Source: an uncultured Ideonella sp. (lineage in GTDB: Bacteria > Pseudomonadota > Gammaproteobacteria > Burkholderiales > Burkholderiaceae). Taken from it: DNA of 64,000 bases. The position numbers and the translations under genes are program-made. The notes beneath the pieces are model-generated. The model saw nothing but the letters and a program-made list of their open reading frames with translations. It did not search any database and had not been told where the DNA came from. How positions within the stretch are numbered: the first letter of the stretch is position 1; every line of letters begins with the position of its first letter. Location of the stretch: NCBI GenBank assembly GCA_946479475.1, contig CAMLGG010000002.1:1-64000 (forward strand), written 5' to 3'. This document shows, in pieces, positions 1 through 8,789 of the stretch.

Positions 1-18
1 GGGGCTGCACGGGAGGGC

Positions 19-54
19 GGGCGGGTGTTGAATCGCGGAATCTAGCACCCGCCC
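19..54. terminator. Possible stem-loop before the first gene
   Basis: GGGCGGGTG (19-27) is a perfect reverse complement of CACCCGCCC (46-54), separated by an 18-base loop. No T-run follows. It may end transcription from a gene lying left of the window. The rest of 1-209 holds no gene I can support, only the leader and ribosome-binding site of the first gene. Confidence 0.3.
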
Positions 55-209
55 TGCCGCGTAACGCTCAGGGTAGCCGACATCGTTCGCCGCGTTCGTG
101 CTGTCGTCCGCATGACAGCCGGGCCGGGCGCGGCAGGGGAAGATGCGGGGGCGCCGGCCACGACCGCCGGACTAACATCCCCTGATCCGTCCTTTAGCAG
201 GAGACCAGC

Positions 210-1856
210 ATGACCGCGCTGACCGGCCAGATGATGCAGATGCCGCTGTTGATTTCGTCGCTCATCCGCCACGCCGCGCGGCACGCCGGGCAGACCGAGA
301 TCGTCTCCAAGCGGGTCGAGGGCGACATCCACCGGACGACCTGGTCCGAGGTCGAGCGCCGTTCGCGCCAGCTGGCCCAGGCCCTGGCCCGCCTGGGTTG
401 CGGCGAGGGCGACCGCGTCGCCACCCTGGCCTGGAACGGCTACCGCCACCTGGAGCTGTACTACGGCGCCTCCGGCTCGGGCCTGGTGCTGCACACCATC
501 AACCCGCGCCTGTTCCCCGAGCAGATCGCCTGGATAGCCAACGACGCGGCCGATTCGGTGCTGTTCTTCGACCTCACCTTCCTGCCGCTGGTCGAGAAGC
601 TGGCCCCGGCGCTCAAGACGGTCAGGCACCTGGTGCTGATGACCGACCGCGAACACATGCCGGCCGCCAGCCCGCTGCAGGGCTTGCTGTGCTACGAGGA
701 ACTGGTGGCGGCCGAGAACGGCGCATACGCCTGGCCAATGCTGGACGAGAACGCGGCTTCGAGCATCTGCTACACCTCCGGCACCACCGGCCACCCCAAG
801 GGCGCCGTCTACAGCCATCGCTCGACCGTCCTGCACGCCTACGGCTCGGCGATCCCCGATGCGATGGACTGCTCGGCGCGCGACGTGATCCTGCCCGTCG
901 TGCCGATGTTCCACGTCAACGCCTGGGGCTTGCCGTACTCGGGCGCACTGGTCGGCGCCAAGCTCGTCCTGCCGGGGCCGCACCTGGACGGCAAGTCGCT
1001 GTACGAGCTGTTCGAGCAGGAGCGGGTGTCCTTTTCCGCCGGCGTGCCCACCGTCTGGCTGGGCCTGCTCACGTACATGAAGGCCAACGGGCTGAAGTTC
1101 TCGTCGTTCAAGCGCACGGTGATCGGCGGCTCGGCCTGCCCGCCGGCGATGATGAAGACGCTGCAGGAGGACTACGGCGTCGAGGTGATCCACGCCTGGG
1201 GCATGACCGAGCTGAGCCCGCTCGGCACGCTGTCCAAGCTCACCTCGCGGCAGGATGCGCTGCCGAAGGAGCAGCAGCAGCGGCTGCTGGAGAAGCAGGG
1301 CCGGGTGATCTACGGCATCGACATGGCGATCATCGACGACGAAGGCAGGTCGCTGCCCTGGGACGGCCAGGCCTCCGGCAACCTGGTGGTGCGCGGGCCG
1401 TGGGTGATCGGCAGCTATTTCAACCGGCCGGAATCGCCGCTGGTCAGCGTGGACGGCGAGCCGGGCTGGTTCCCGACGGGCGACGTGGCCACCATCGACG
1501 CCGACGGCTTCATGCAGATCACCGACCGCAGCAAGGACGTGATCAAGTCCGGCGGCGAATGGATCAGCTCCATCGACCTCGAGAACATCGCCATGGCCCA
1601 CCCGGCCGTGCACGAGGCGGCGGCCATCGCGGCTCGGCACCCGAAGTGGGACGAGCGTCCGCTGCTGGTGGTGGTGCCCAAGCCGGGCACGACGCCGACG
1701 CGCGAGGAGCTGCTCGGCTTCTTCGAGGGCAAGATCGCCAAGTGGCAGATCCCGGACGATGTCGCCTTCGTCTCCGAGATCCCGCACACGGCCACCGGCA
1801 AGGTCCAGAAGCTCAAGCTGCGCGAGCAGTTCAAGGACTACACCCTGCCGACATGA
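210..1856 (+). CDS. Acyl-CoA ligase (AMP-forming, class I adenylating enzyme)
   Basis: 548-residue member of the ANL superfamily, which activates a carboxylic acid as acyl-AMP and transfers it to coenzyme A in the cytoplasm. The phosphate-binding loop [11 protein letters not shown] lies at about residues 188-198, the adenine-binding GMTE motif is in the middle, GWFPTGD and the hinge region ([14 protein letters not shown]) follow, and the catalytic C-terminal lysine sits in [10 protein letters not shown] (about K531). Length is normal for medium/long-chain or methylmercaptopropionate-type CoA ligases; substrate cannot be read from sequence. The start at 210 is supported by AGGAGA just upstream. 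The next genes form a Liv-type importer, a common pairing in which the transported acid (aromatic, fatty or branched-chain) is then activated by the ligase. That link is inference. Confidence 0.93.
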   Translation: MTALTGQMMQMPLLISSLIRHAARHAGQTEIVSKRVEGDIHRTTWSEVERRSRQLAQALARLGCGEGDRVATLAWNGYRHLELYYGASGSGLVLHTINPRLFPEQIAWIANDAADSVLFFDLTFLPLVEKLAPALKTVRHLVLMTDREHMPAASPLQGLLCYEELVAAENGAYAWPMLDENAASSICYTSGTTGHPKGAVYSHRSTVLHAYGSAIPDAMDCSARDVILPVVPMFHVNAWGLPYSGALVGAKLVLPGPHLDGKSLYELFEQERVSFSAGVPTVWLGLLTYMKANGLKFSSFKRTVIGGSACPPAMMKTLQEDYGVEVIHAWGMTELSPLGTLSKLTSRQDALPKEQQQRLLEKQGRVIYGIDMAIIDDEGRSLPWDGQASGNLVVRGPWVIGSYFNRPESPLVSVDGEPGWFPTGDVATIDADGFMQITDRSKDVIKSGGEWISSIDLENIAMAHPAVHEAAAIAARHPKWDERPLLVVVPKPGTTPTREELLGFFEGKIAKWQIPDDVAFVSEIPHTATGKVQKLKLREQFKDYTLPT

Positions 1857-1857
1857 G

Positions 1858-1935
1858 GCCCCCACGCCCCCTTCCGGGGGCTGCCCCCCGAGGGGGCTCG
1901 CGCAGCGGACCGGCAGAGCCGGATCCGCGCACGCC
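1858..1935 (+). repeat. GC-rich post-stop repeat, copy 1 (78 bp)
   Basis: Begins two bases after the stop codon of the ligase. It matches 6535-6612 at 72 of 78 positions without gaps. The core holds CTGCCCCCCGAGGGGGCTCG, which can fold back on itself. From memory, similar elements are widespread between genes in Burkholderiales. Confidence 0.8.
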
Positions 1936-2055
1936 CTTGGCTTGACACCCGGTGTCCCAGGGGTGACAGGTGGTGCGGGGAACTCCTGAACCCTGTCCGC
2001 GGCAATCGCCGCTACCGTCGGCCTTGCTGCAGACCCACTCAAGGAGACACCCGTC

Positions 2056-3285
2056 ATGGCAACGCGTCGTACCTGGTCCCTGTCGGTAGGTGCCGCCCTG
2101 CTGCTGCCCGCGAGCCTGGCCTTCGCGCAGGCCGGCGAGACGGTCCGCATCGCCTTCATCGATCCCCAGTCGGGGCCGTTCGCCAACATCGGCCAGAACA
2201 TCCTGCGGACCTTCCAGCTCGCCGCCGAACGCGCCAGCGCCAAGGGCGGCGTGAAGTACGAGGTGGTGGCCTTCGACAACAAGGCCTCCCCGCAGGAGAG
2301 CCTGAACGTGCTGAAGTCGGCCATCGACCAGGGCTTCCGCTACGTCGCCCAGGGCAACGGCTCGGGCGCCGCGGCGGCCATCCTCGATGCGGTCAACAAG
2401 CACAACGAGCGCAACCCGGGCAAGGAGGTGGTGTTCTTCAACTATGCCGCCGTGGACCCGGACCTCACCAACGCCAAGTGCAGCTTCTGGCACTTCCGCT
2501 TCGATGCCGACACCTCGATGAAGATGGAGGCGATGGTCACCGCGATGTCGGAGGACCCGTCGGTGAAGAAGGTCTACATCATCGGCCAGAACTACGCGCA
2601 TGGGCAGCAGGTCTCGCGCTACGCCAAGGAGATCCTGGCACGCAAGCTGCCGGCGGCGCAGGTCGTGGGCGACGAGCTGCATCCGCTCGGGGCGGTGAAG
2701 GATTTCGCGCCCTACATCGCCAAGATCAAGCAAAGCGGCGCCGACACGGTGATCACCGGCAACTGGGGCAATGACCTGGCGCTGCTGATCAAGGCCGCCA
2801 AGGACGCCGGCCTGGATGCCAAGTGGTACACCTACTACGCCGGCGCCCAGGGCACGCCCACGGCCATCGGCGGCGCGCTGAGCGGCAAGATCACCACGAT
2901 GTACGGCTCGTACAGCAACCTGCCGGGCGAGTTCGCGTCCTTCCGCGACGCCTTCCACGAGAAGTACAAGCAGGACTTCTCCACCTCGACGGTGCTGCAC
3001 CTGTTCGCCACGCTGCAGGGCGCGATCGCCAAGGCCAAGTCCACCGACCCGGTCAAGGTGGCCCACGCGATGGAGGGCCTGACGGTGCGCTCCTACGCCG
3101 GCGACATCACCATGCGCGCCTCCGACCACCAGCTTCAGCAGCCGCTGTTCTTCGCCACCTGGCAGAAGACCGATGCGAAGCAGAACTACAACGTGGAGGA
3201 AACGGGGAACACCTTCGCGCTGACCAAGATGTACCCGGCGTACGTGTCGAGCACGCCGACGTCGTGCCAGATGAAGCGTCCCTAG
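2056..3285 (+). CDS. Branched-chain amino-acid-type ABC substrate-binding protein
   Basis: 409-residue periplasmic binding protein of the LivK type (type I fold). It has a classical signal peptide (MATRR, hydrophobic stretch, cleavage near AFA-QA), then VRIAFIDPQSGPFANIGQN, the usual start of the mature domain. Such proteins capture branched-chain amino acids, amides or aromatic acids and deliver them to LivHM. An AAGGAG site lies at a good distance from the ATG at 2056. It is followed by a hairpin-rich gap and then the permease and ATPase genes, so it is the receptor of this importer. Ligand unknown; the ligase upstream suggests an organic acid. Confidence 0.93.
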   Translation: MATRRTWSLSVGAALLLPASLAFAQAGETVRIAFIDPQSGPFANIGQNILRTFQLAAERASAKGGVKYEVVAFDNKASPQESLNVLKSAIDQGFRYVAQGNGSGAAAAILDAVNKHNERNPGKEVVFFNYAAVDPDLTNAKCSFWHFRFDADTSMKMEAMVTAMSEDPSVKKVYIIGQNYAHGQQVSRYAKEILARKLPAAQVVGDELHPLGAVKDFAPYIAKIKQSGADTVITGNWGNDLALLIKAAKDAGLDAKWYTYYAGAQGTPTAIGGALSGKITTMYGSYSNLPGEFASFRDAFHEKYKQDFSTSTVLHLFATLQGAIAKAKSTDPVKVAHAMEGLTVRSYAGDITMRASDHQLQQPLFFATWQKTDAKQNYNVEETGNTFALTKMYPAYVSSTPTSCQMKRP

Positions 3286-3298
3286 TCATGGAGCACCC

Positions 3299-3354
3299 GG
3301 TGGCGGGGTACCGCCACCACCCGCCGAGCGGGTGCCCAGCCGCCTAGGGGCGGC
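3299..3354 (+). terminator. Three consecutive hairpins between binding protein and permease
   Basis: Three perfect inverted repeats follow each other: GGTGGCGG/CCGCCACC (3299-3318, 4-base loop), CACCCGC/GCGGGTG (3318-3334, 3-base loop) and GCCGCC/GGCGGC (3339-3354, 4-base loop). No T-run follows. Such elements often stabilise the upstream mRNA or reduce read-through, giving excess binding protein over permease. Function is inferred. Confidence 0.6.
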
Positions 3355-3424
3355 CCGTCGCCGGCTGGGCTCAGCCGCCTCGAACCTTCGGTATTGCGGC
3401 CCAGACCATCCGATTGCCTGCTTC

Positions 3425-4378
3425 ATGACACTCGAGGCCTTCGTCATCTCCCTCCTGAACGGCATCAGCTACGGCCTGCTGCTGTTCATGCTCAGCTCCG
3501 GCCTGACGCTGATCTTCAGCATGATGGGCGTGCTGAACTTCGCACACGCCAGTTTCTACATGCTGGGCGCCTACCTGGGCTACCAGATCTCGGGCTGGGT
3601 GGGCTTCTGGCCGGCGCTGCTGATCGCGCCGCTGGTGGTGGGCGCGCTCGGGGCACTGTTCGAGCGGGTCGCGCTGCGGCGGGTGCACAAGTTCGGCCAC
3701 GTGCCGGAGCTGCTCATCACCTTCGGGCTGAGCTTCGTGGTGCTGGAGCTGGTGCAGCTCGTCTGGGGCCGCGCGGCGGTGCCGTATGCCCTGCCACCGC
3801 TGCTGGACGGGCCGCTGTTCACCTTGTTCCAGACGCAGTTTCCACGCTCGCGCGGCTTCATCATGCTGGTGGCGCTGCTGATGCTGCTCGGCTTGTGGCT
3901 GCTGCTCACCCGCACCCGCGTCGGCCTCGTCATCCAGGCGGCGCTCACGCATCCCGACATGGTCGAGGCGCTGGGCCACAACGTGCCGCGGGTGTTCATG
4001 CTGGTCTTCGGCGGCGGCGCAGCGCTGGCGGGCCTGGCGGGCGTGATAGGCGGCAACACCTACGTGACCGAGCCCGGCATGGCGGCGGCGGTGGGCGCCA
4101 TCGTCTTCGTCGTGGTGGTGGTGGGCGGCATGGGCTCGCTGGCCGGTGCCTTCCTGGCCTCGCTGCTGATCGGCGTGATGGTGAACTTCGCCGTGGCGCT
4201 GGACCAGTCGGCGCTGGACCTGCTGAAGCTGCTGGGCAGCCCGGCCGGGCCGCAGACCTTCGGCTACGCGGTGCTCAAGCTCAAGATCTCGCAGATCGCG
4301 CCCATCCTGCCCTTCCTGCTGCTGGTGCTGATGCTCGTGTTCCGCCCGCGAGGGCTGCTCGGGACTCGCGAAGGGTGA
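3425..4378 (+). CDS. Branched-chain amino-acid-type ABC permease (LivH-like)
   Basis: 317 residues from the ATG at 3425 (MTLEAFVISLLNGISYG), which matches the normal N-terminus of LivH proteins. An upstream GTG in frame would add an improbable hydrophilic stretch. Several hydrophobic segments cover the length, and the family signatures are present: SSGLTLIFSMMGVLNFAH early, and the glycine/valine-rich VVVVGGMGSLAGAF with the conserved GS(L)AGA loop late. It forms one half of the inner-membrane channel with the next gene. No clear Shine-Dalgarno sequence was seen, and translation may depend on the hairpin-rich leader upstream. It ends two bases before the LivM-like start. Confidence 0.93.
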   Translation: MTLEAFVISLLNGISYGLLLFMLSSGLTLIFSMMGVLNFAHASFYMLGAYLGYQISGWVGFWPALLIAPLVVGALGALFERVALRRVHKFGHVPELLITFGLSFVVLELVQLVWGRAAVPYALPPLLDGPLFTLFQTQFPRSRGFIMLVALLMLLGLWLLLTRTRVGLVIQAALTHPDMVEALGHNVPRVFMLVFGGGAALAGLAGVIGGNTYVTEPGMAAAVGAIVFVVVVVGGMGSLAGAFLASLLIGVMVNFAVALDQSALDLLKLLGSPAGPQTFGYAVLKLKISQIAPILPFLLLVLMLVFRPRGLLGTREG

Positions 4379-4380
4379 CG

Positions 4381-5775
4381 ATGAGCGTGACGGTCGATCG
4401 AAGCGCCGGCGAGTCGAGCGAGGCGCCGCCCGTGGCTGCCGTGCCCGCCCTTGCGAGCGCGCGGGCCGCGAGCCACGGCCCTGCGGCGAACACCTATCAC
4501 TGGAGGCCGTACAACGTCGGCCGCTGGGTGGTGTGGGGCGGCTTCGCGCTGCTGCTGCTGGTGGCACCGAAGATCTTCAGCAGCGGGGCCTCGCTCACGC
4601 TGCTGTCGCAGATGGGCTACCTGGTCATCATCTGCCTCAGCTACAACCTGCTGCTGGGGCAGGGCGGCATGCTGAGCTTCGGCCACGCCGTGTACACCGG
4701 TCTGGGCGCCTTCTTCGCGGTGCATGCGATGAACATGGCCGGCCGCGGCGATCTGCCGCTGCCGCTGCCCTTCATCCCGCTGGTGGGCGGGCTGGCCGGC
4801 CTGGTGGTGGCGGCCATCCTCGGCTATCCGTCGACCAAGAAGGCCGGCACGCCGTTCGCGATGATCACCCTCGGCGTCGGCGAGCTGGTGTTCGCCATGT
4901 CGCTGATGTTCCCGGAGTTCTTCGGCGGCGAGGGCGGCATCAGCACCAACCGCGTCTACGACCCGAAGCTCCTCGGCTGGGGCTTCGGGCCGGGCGAGCA
5001 GGTGTACTACCTGATCGCGGCGTACTGCTTCGCCTGCACAGCGGCGATGTACGCCTTCACCCGCACCCCGCTGGGCCGCATGCTCAACGCGGTCCGCGAC
5101 AACCCCGAGCGCGTGGAGTTCGTCGGCTACGACACCCAGCGCATCCGCTATCTCGCCTTCATGATCTCGGGCTTCTTCGCCGGCATCGGCGGGGCCTTCA
5201 TCGCCATCAACTACGAGATCGTGACGGCCGAGACGGTGAGTGCCGTGCGCTCCGGCGGCTACCTGCTGTTCACCTTCCTCGGCGGGGCCACCTTCTTCTT
5301 CGGGCCCATCATCGGCGCGGTGCTGCTGGTGCTGTCTTCGGTGCTGCTGTCCGAGATCACGCCGGCCTGGCAGATCTACCTGGGCTTCGTGTTCCTCTTC
5401 ATGGTGATGTACGCCCCTGGCGGCGTGGCCAGCCTGGTCATGATGAACCTGCGCGTGGCCGCCTTCGGCAAGCTGGGGCGCCTGTGGACGGCCTACCTCG
5501 CCCTCGGCGGCCTGGGCGGCGTGCTGCTGGTGGCCGTGGCTGCGGTGGTGGAGATCATCTACCACCTGCAGCTGGATTCGTCGGGGGAGGGCGGGGTCGC
5601 CTTCTTCGGCACGACGCTCGACGTGGCGCGCACCGACACCTGGGTCGGCCTGGGCCTGGTGGCAGCCGTGTCCGCGGGCCTGTTCGAGCTGGCGCGGCGC
5701 GAGTTCGTGCACCAGTGGGGCGAGGCGCAGGCCGAGATCGAGAAGGAGATCAAGCGGCGGGAGGCGAGCCTGTGA
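4381..5775 (+). CDS. Branched-chain amino-acid-type ABC permease (LivM-like), extended C-terminus
   Basis: 464 residues, starting two bases after the livH-like stop. The core carries LivM signatures: SYNLLLGQGGMLSFGHA, PFAMITLGVGE and AVRDNPERVEFVGYD, the cytoplasmic coupling region that contacts the ATPase. It is longer than a typical LivM. After the core (about residue 355) come about 110 extra residues with further hydrophobic segments and a charged C-terminal tail rich in E, K and R. The N-terminus also has a polar stretch of about 45 residues before the first membrane segment. Its stop overlaps the GTG start of the ATPase gene (GTGA), so the two are translationally coupled. Confidence 0.92.
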   Translation: MSVTVDRSAGESSEAPPVAAVPALASARAASHGPAANTYHWRPYNVGRWVVWGGFALLLLVAPKIFSSGASLTLLSQMGYLVIICLSYNLLLGQGGMLSFGHAVYTGLGAFFAVHAMNMAGRGDLPLPLPFIPLVGGLAGLVVAAILGYPSTKKAGTPFAMITLGVGELVFAMSLMFPEFFGGEGGISTNRVYDPKLLGWGFGPGEQVYYLIAAYCFACTAAMYAFTRTPLGRMLNAVRDNPERVEFVGYDTQRIRYLAFMISGFFAGIGGAFIAINYEIVTAETVSAVRSGGYLLFTFLGGATFFFGPIIGAVLLVLSSVLLSEITPAWQIYLGFVFLFMVMYAPGGVASLVMMNLRVAAFGKLGRLWTAYLALGGLGGVLLVAVAAVVEIIYHLQLDSSGEGGVAFFGTTLDVARTDTWVGLGLVAAVSAGLFELARREFVHQWGEAQAEIEKEIKRREASL

Positions 5776-6533
5776 ACCAGGGCACTCCGGCCGTCGAGCT
5801 GCGCGCGGTCAAGAAGTTCTTCGGCAAGACCGAGATCATCCGCGGCGTCGACATGGCGGTGCAGGCCGGCGAGCGCGTGGCCATCATCGGGCCCAACGGC
5901 GCAGGCAAGTCCACCCTGTTCAACCTCATCAGCGGCCGCTTCGGCCCCACGAGCGGCGAGATCCTGCTGCACGGCCAGCCGATCGGCGGCCTGAAGCCCT
6001 ACCAGATCAACCGCGCCGGACTGTCGCGCAGCTTCCAGGTCAGCAACCTGTTCGTGCGGCTGTCGGTCTTCGAGAACATCCGCTGCGCGCTGCTGTGGGC
6101 CATGGGGCATCGCTACGAGTTCTGGAAGTTCCTGTCCAACCTGCGGGCGGTCAACGAGCGGACCGAGCAGGTGCTGGAGCAGATCCACCTGCAGAAGAAG
6201 CGCGACCACCTCGCGATGAACCTCACCTACGCCGAGCAGCGCGCGCTGGAGGTCGGCATCACCATCGCCGGCGGCTCCAGCGTGATCCTGCTCGACGAGC
6301 CCACGGCCGGCATGAGCAAGAGCGAGACGAGCCGCTTCGTGCAGCTGATACGCGAGGTGACGGTGGGCCGGACGCTGCTGACGGTGGAGCACGACATGGG
6401 CGTGGTCTTCGGCCTGGCCGACCGCATCGCGGTGCTGGTCTACGGCGAGCTGCTGGCCTTCGACACGCCCGAGGCGGTGCGGGCCAACCCCCGGGTGCAG
6501 GAGGCCTACCTCGGCTCGGTCCTGGCGAAATGA
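5772..6533 (+). CDS. Branched-chain amino-acid-type ABC ATPase (LivG-like)
   Basis: 253 residues. The GTG at 5772 overlaps the livM-like stop, with GGGAGG upstream as ribosome-binding site. Walker A is GPNGAGKST, Walker B VILLDEPTAGM, and the switch histidine lies in LLTVEHDMGVVFGLADR. The signature motif is degenerate (LTYAEQR in place of LSYGEQR), which is common in LivG. It hydrolyses ATP on the cytoplasmic face to drive the LivHM channel, as a heterodimer with the LivF-like product. A copy of the 78-bp repeat begins right after the stop codon and separates it from livF. Confidence 0.93.
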   Translation: MNQGTPAVELRAVKKFFGKTEIIRGVDMAVQAGERVAIIGPNGAGKSTLFNLISGRFGPTSGEILLHGQPIGGLKPYQINRAGLSRSFQVSNLFVRLSVFENIRCALLWAMGHRYEFWKFLSNLRAVNERTEQVLEQIHLQKKRDHLAMNLTYAEQRALEVGITIAGGSSVILLDEPTAGMSKSETSRFVQLIREVTVGRTLLTVEHDMGVVFGLADRIAVLVYGELLAFDTPEAVRANPRVQEAYLGSVLAK

Positions 6534-6534
6534 T

Positions 6535-6612
6535 GCCCCCACGCTCCCTTGCGGTCGCTGCCCCCCGAGGGGGCTCGCGCAGCGGACCGGCGAAGCCGGA
6601 TCCGCGCACGCC
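6535..6612 (+). repeat. GC-rich post-stop repeat, copy 2 (78 bp)
   Basis: Starts two bases after the stop of the LivG-like gene and matches copy 1 (1858-1935) at 72 of 78 positions without gaps. It lies inside a presumed operon, between the two ATPase genes, so it does not simply mark an operon end. Confidence 0.8.
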
Positions 6613-6657
6613 ACTTGAAGCGGGCGACGCCAGGGGCCGCCCGCAGGAGTTGCTGAC

Positions 6658-7365
6658 ATGACAGCCTCTACGTTGGAGTTGAAGGACCTGCACGCCTACT
6701 ACGGCAAGAGCCACGTGCTGCATGGGGTGAGCATGCACGTGGGCCAGGGCGAGATTGTCAGCCTGCTCGGCCGCAACGGGTCCGGCCGCTCGACCACGGT
6801 CAAGGCGATCATGGGCCTGGTCGAGGCCGCCGGCTCGGTGCGCTGGCGCCAGCAGGAGCTGGTCGGCCGAAAGGCCTTCGAGATCGCCCACCTGGGCATA
6901 GGCTACGTGCCCGAGAACCGCGACATCTTCCCCAGGCTCACGGTGCACCAGAACCTGATGCTGGGGCAGAAGAACGCCCGCAAGAACGGGCGCTGGGGCT
7001 TCGACGACATGTACGCGATGTTCCCGCGGCTCAAGGAGCGCCAGCACACCGAGGCCGGCGTGCTCTCCGGCGGCGAGCAGCAGATGCTGACGCTGTGCCG
7101 CACGCTGATGGGCGACCCCGACCTCATCATGATCGACGAGCCCACCGAGGGCCTGGCCCCGAAGATCGTCGAGCTGGTGGCCGAGTACCTGCGCGAACTG
7201 CAGCGGCGCGGCATCTCGGTGCTGCTGGTCGAGCAGAAGCTGACCATCGCGCTGGAGGTGAGCGAGCGCTGCCTCGTGATGGGCCACGGCCAGATCGTCT
7301 TCGAGGGCTCGCCGGCGCAGCTCAAGGCCGATGCCTACATCCGCAAGGAGTGGCTGGAGGTCTAG
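6658..7365 (+). CDS. Branched-chain amino-acid-type ABC ATPase (LivF-like)
   Basis: 235 residues, ATG at 6658 with GGAG ten to twelve bases upstream. It has the LivF start (LELKDLHAYYGKSHVLHGVS), signature LSGGEQQMLTLCRTL, Walker B LIMIDEPTEGLAP and the switch region VLLVEQKLTIAL. Oddity: the Walker A loop reads GRNGSGRST, with arginine in the place of the phosphate-binding lysine. It pairs with the LivG-like subunit, which keeps a normal loop, so this may be the weaker site of an asymmetric dimer. Its stop overlaps by four bases the stop of the reverse transcriptase gene that faces it. Confidence 0.92.
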   Translation: MTASTLELKDLHAYYGKSHVLHGVSMHVGQGEIVSLLGRNGSGRSTTVKAIMGLVEAAGSVRWRQQELVGRKAFEIAHLGIGYVPENRDIFPRLTVHQNLMLGQKNARKNGRWGFDDMYAMFPRLKERQHTEAGVLSGGEQQMLTLCRTLMGDPDLIMIDEPTEGLAPKIVELVAEYLRELQRRGISVLLVEQKLTIALEVSERCLVMGHGQIVFEGSPAQLKADAYIRKEWLEV

Positions 7366-8774
7366 CGGGCGACGGGCGCTGCCCAGTCGATCTGCTCGAA
7401 CAGGCGCTGCAGGCGAGTCGCCTTGGCAGGATTCAGCTGTGCTGCCCACGCGACGCGACCACGCAAGTGACCTCGCCAGTCGGGCAGTCCTTCGCGGTTC
7501 TGCGTCGCGGGGCCGTGTTTGACGCACTGGTGCAGGATCGCCTTGAGACGGTCGAACTCGTCACGAGGCAGGTTGAGCCGGCGGTTGACGACAACGCTGC
7601 AGACCGACTGCCGGCCTCCCGGGGTCTGGCACCGGGTCTTGCGGTGGTTGAGCGAGAAGCCCTCATCGCCGGCGATGCACGCGACCCAGGCTTCGATGCG
7701 AAGCCGGCCTTCGCGCAGATGCGAGCCGCCCGAGATGACGATGTCGTCCGCATAGCGCGTGTAGCGTGCTCCGAGCGACTCGGCAAGTCCGGCGAGGCGC
7801 AGGTCCAGCCCGAAGGCGCACAGGTTCGCCAGTGCTGGCGATGTGGGCGCGCCCTGGGGCAGATGCGGCTCACGCAGGCGAAGCACCTGCATCCATGCCA
7901 GTCCGCCGTCTTCGTGCATCCGCCGCAGGACGGGCTCGGGCGTGGCTGTCGTGCACAGGGCGGTCAGTTGCCGCGCGACGTCGTCGGGATAGCCGAGTGT
8001 GCTGAGCAGCGCGTGGACTCGGGAGGCGCGGACGCAGGTGAAGAAGTCTTCCAGGTCGAACTTGAGCACCACGGGCTGGCCGACGTGGGCGCGCGCGTGG
8101 TCCAGCACCGAGCGCTCCCGGGCATAGCCGCATGCCGCCTCGTGAGGGGGGACGAAATCGAGCAGATCGTCCAGCAGGCGGCGCTGCAGTGCCTTGAGAT
8201 AGGGCTCCGGCGCCTCGAGCAGGCGCCAGCCGCCGCGTGGCTTGGCCAGCATGCGGTAGTGGTAGTGCTGCTGCCCCAGGCCGGCGCGCCGCTGCCACTG
8301 AGGGTTACGCGTCAGACGCCAGAGGCCCTGCGTCGACAGGTCGAGCCAGCGGGCGAGGGCGCCGGAGTGCGGCCAGTCTGGCACGGTCGTGCGATGCAGT
8401 CCCAGCGGCAGTGGCTGCATCGAGGTGGGGACATTCAGCAGGTAGCGCCGCACGAACGGACGGACCGACGCCCGCCAGGCGTGCTGAAACCCCGGCTCCC
8501 GTTCCACGAGATCGGCCAGGGAACGCACCGTGAGGCGGCGCCAATGCTCGCCCGGCAGGCGCACGCAGCGCTCGGCAAGCGGCGCGAACCATGACCACCG
8601 TTGTCCCAGGCAGGCCTTCATGCGGGCCTCCAGGGCTGCAACGGTGCGATCGCCTGCCAGCAGGGCGCGCGCGACGGCCAGCGCGGTGAGTCTCGACAGG
8701 TTCGCCATGGGGAGCAGGAGTGTTGCGGCGCACCGTCCAACCTGCGGGTGAAGCGTGAGGCGGCGGGCGAGCAT
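7362..8774 (-). CDS. Retron-like reverse transcriptase with long N-terminal extension
   Basis: 470 residues. The C-terminal two-thirds is a reverse transcriptase: motif A FDLEDFF (239-245), motif B LPQGAPTSPALANL (305-318), catalytic YADD (341-344), motif D GFSLNHRKT (372-380), and a thumb-like end with RGRVAWAAQLNPAKATRLQ. Before motif A, GYARERSVLDHARAH fits the retron region that usually reads NAxxH, here HARAH. The retron VTG triplet is replaced by VCS in VCSVVVNRRLNLPRD. Residues 1-165 form an extension without recognised motifs; from memory, myxobacterial retron enzymes also carry a long N-terminal extension. ATG at 8774 has AAGGG close upstream; an ATG at 8708 is possible. The leader holds two strong hairpins. 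No maturase, endonuclease or effector gene adjoins, so a group II intron is unlikely. Confidence 0.88.
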   Translation of the reverse strand: MLARRLTLHPQVGRCAATLLLPMANLSRLTALAVARALLAGDRTVAALEARMKACLGQRWSWFAPLAERCVRLPGEHWRRLTVRSLADLVEREPGFQHAWRASVRPFVRRYLLNVPTSMQPLPLGLHRTTVPDWPHSGALARWLDLSTQGLWRLTRNPQWQRRAGLGQQHYHYRMLAKPRGGWRLLEAPEPYLKALQRRLLDDLLDFVPPHEAACGYARERSVLDHARAHVGQPVVLKFDLEDFFTCVRASRVHALLSTLGYPDDVARQLTALCTTATPEPVLRRMHEDGGLAWMQVLRLREPHLPQGAPTSPALANLCAFGLDLRLAGLAESLGARYTRYADDIVISGGSHLREGRLRIEAWVACIAGDEGFSLNHRKTRCQTPGGRQSVCSVVVNRRLNLPRDEFDRLKAILHQCVKHGPATQNREGLPDWRGHLRGRVAWAAQLNPAKATRLQRLFEQIDWAAPVAR

Positions 8775-8789
8775 CGCCCTTGACCCTCA

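Noticed and set aside
42..2324. Very long open frame on the minus strand opposite the ligase and binding-protein genes (about 760 codons)
   Set aside because: Composition is typical of an antisense shadow in high-G+C DNA (rich in R, A, G, H, with no family motif), and the plus strand holds two well-supported genes.
7362..8774. Group II intron maturase
   Set aside because: No X/maturase or HNH domain follows the RT core, and no intron RNA domain V-like hairpin was seen at the 3' end, which abuts livF.
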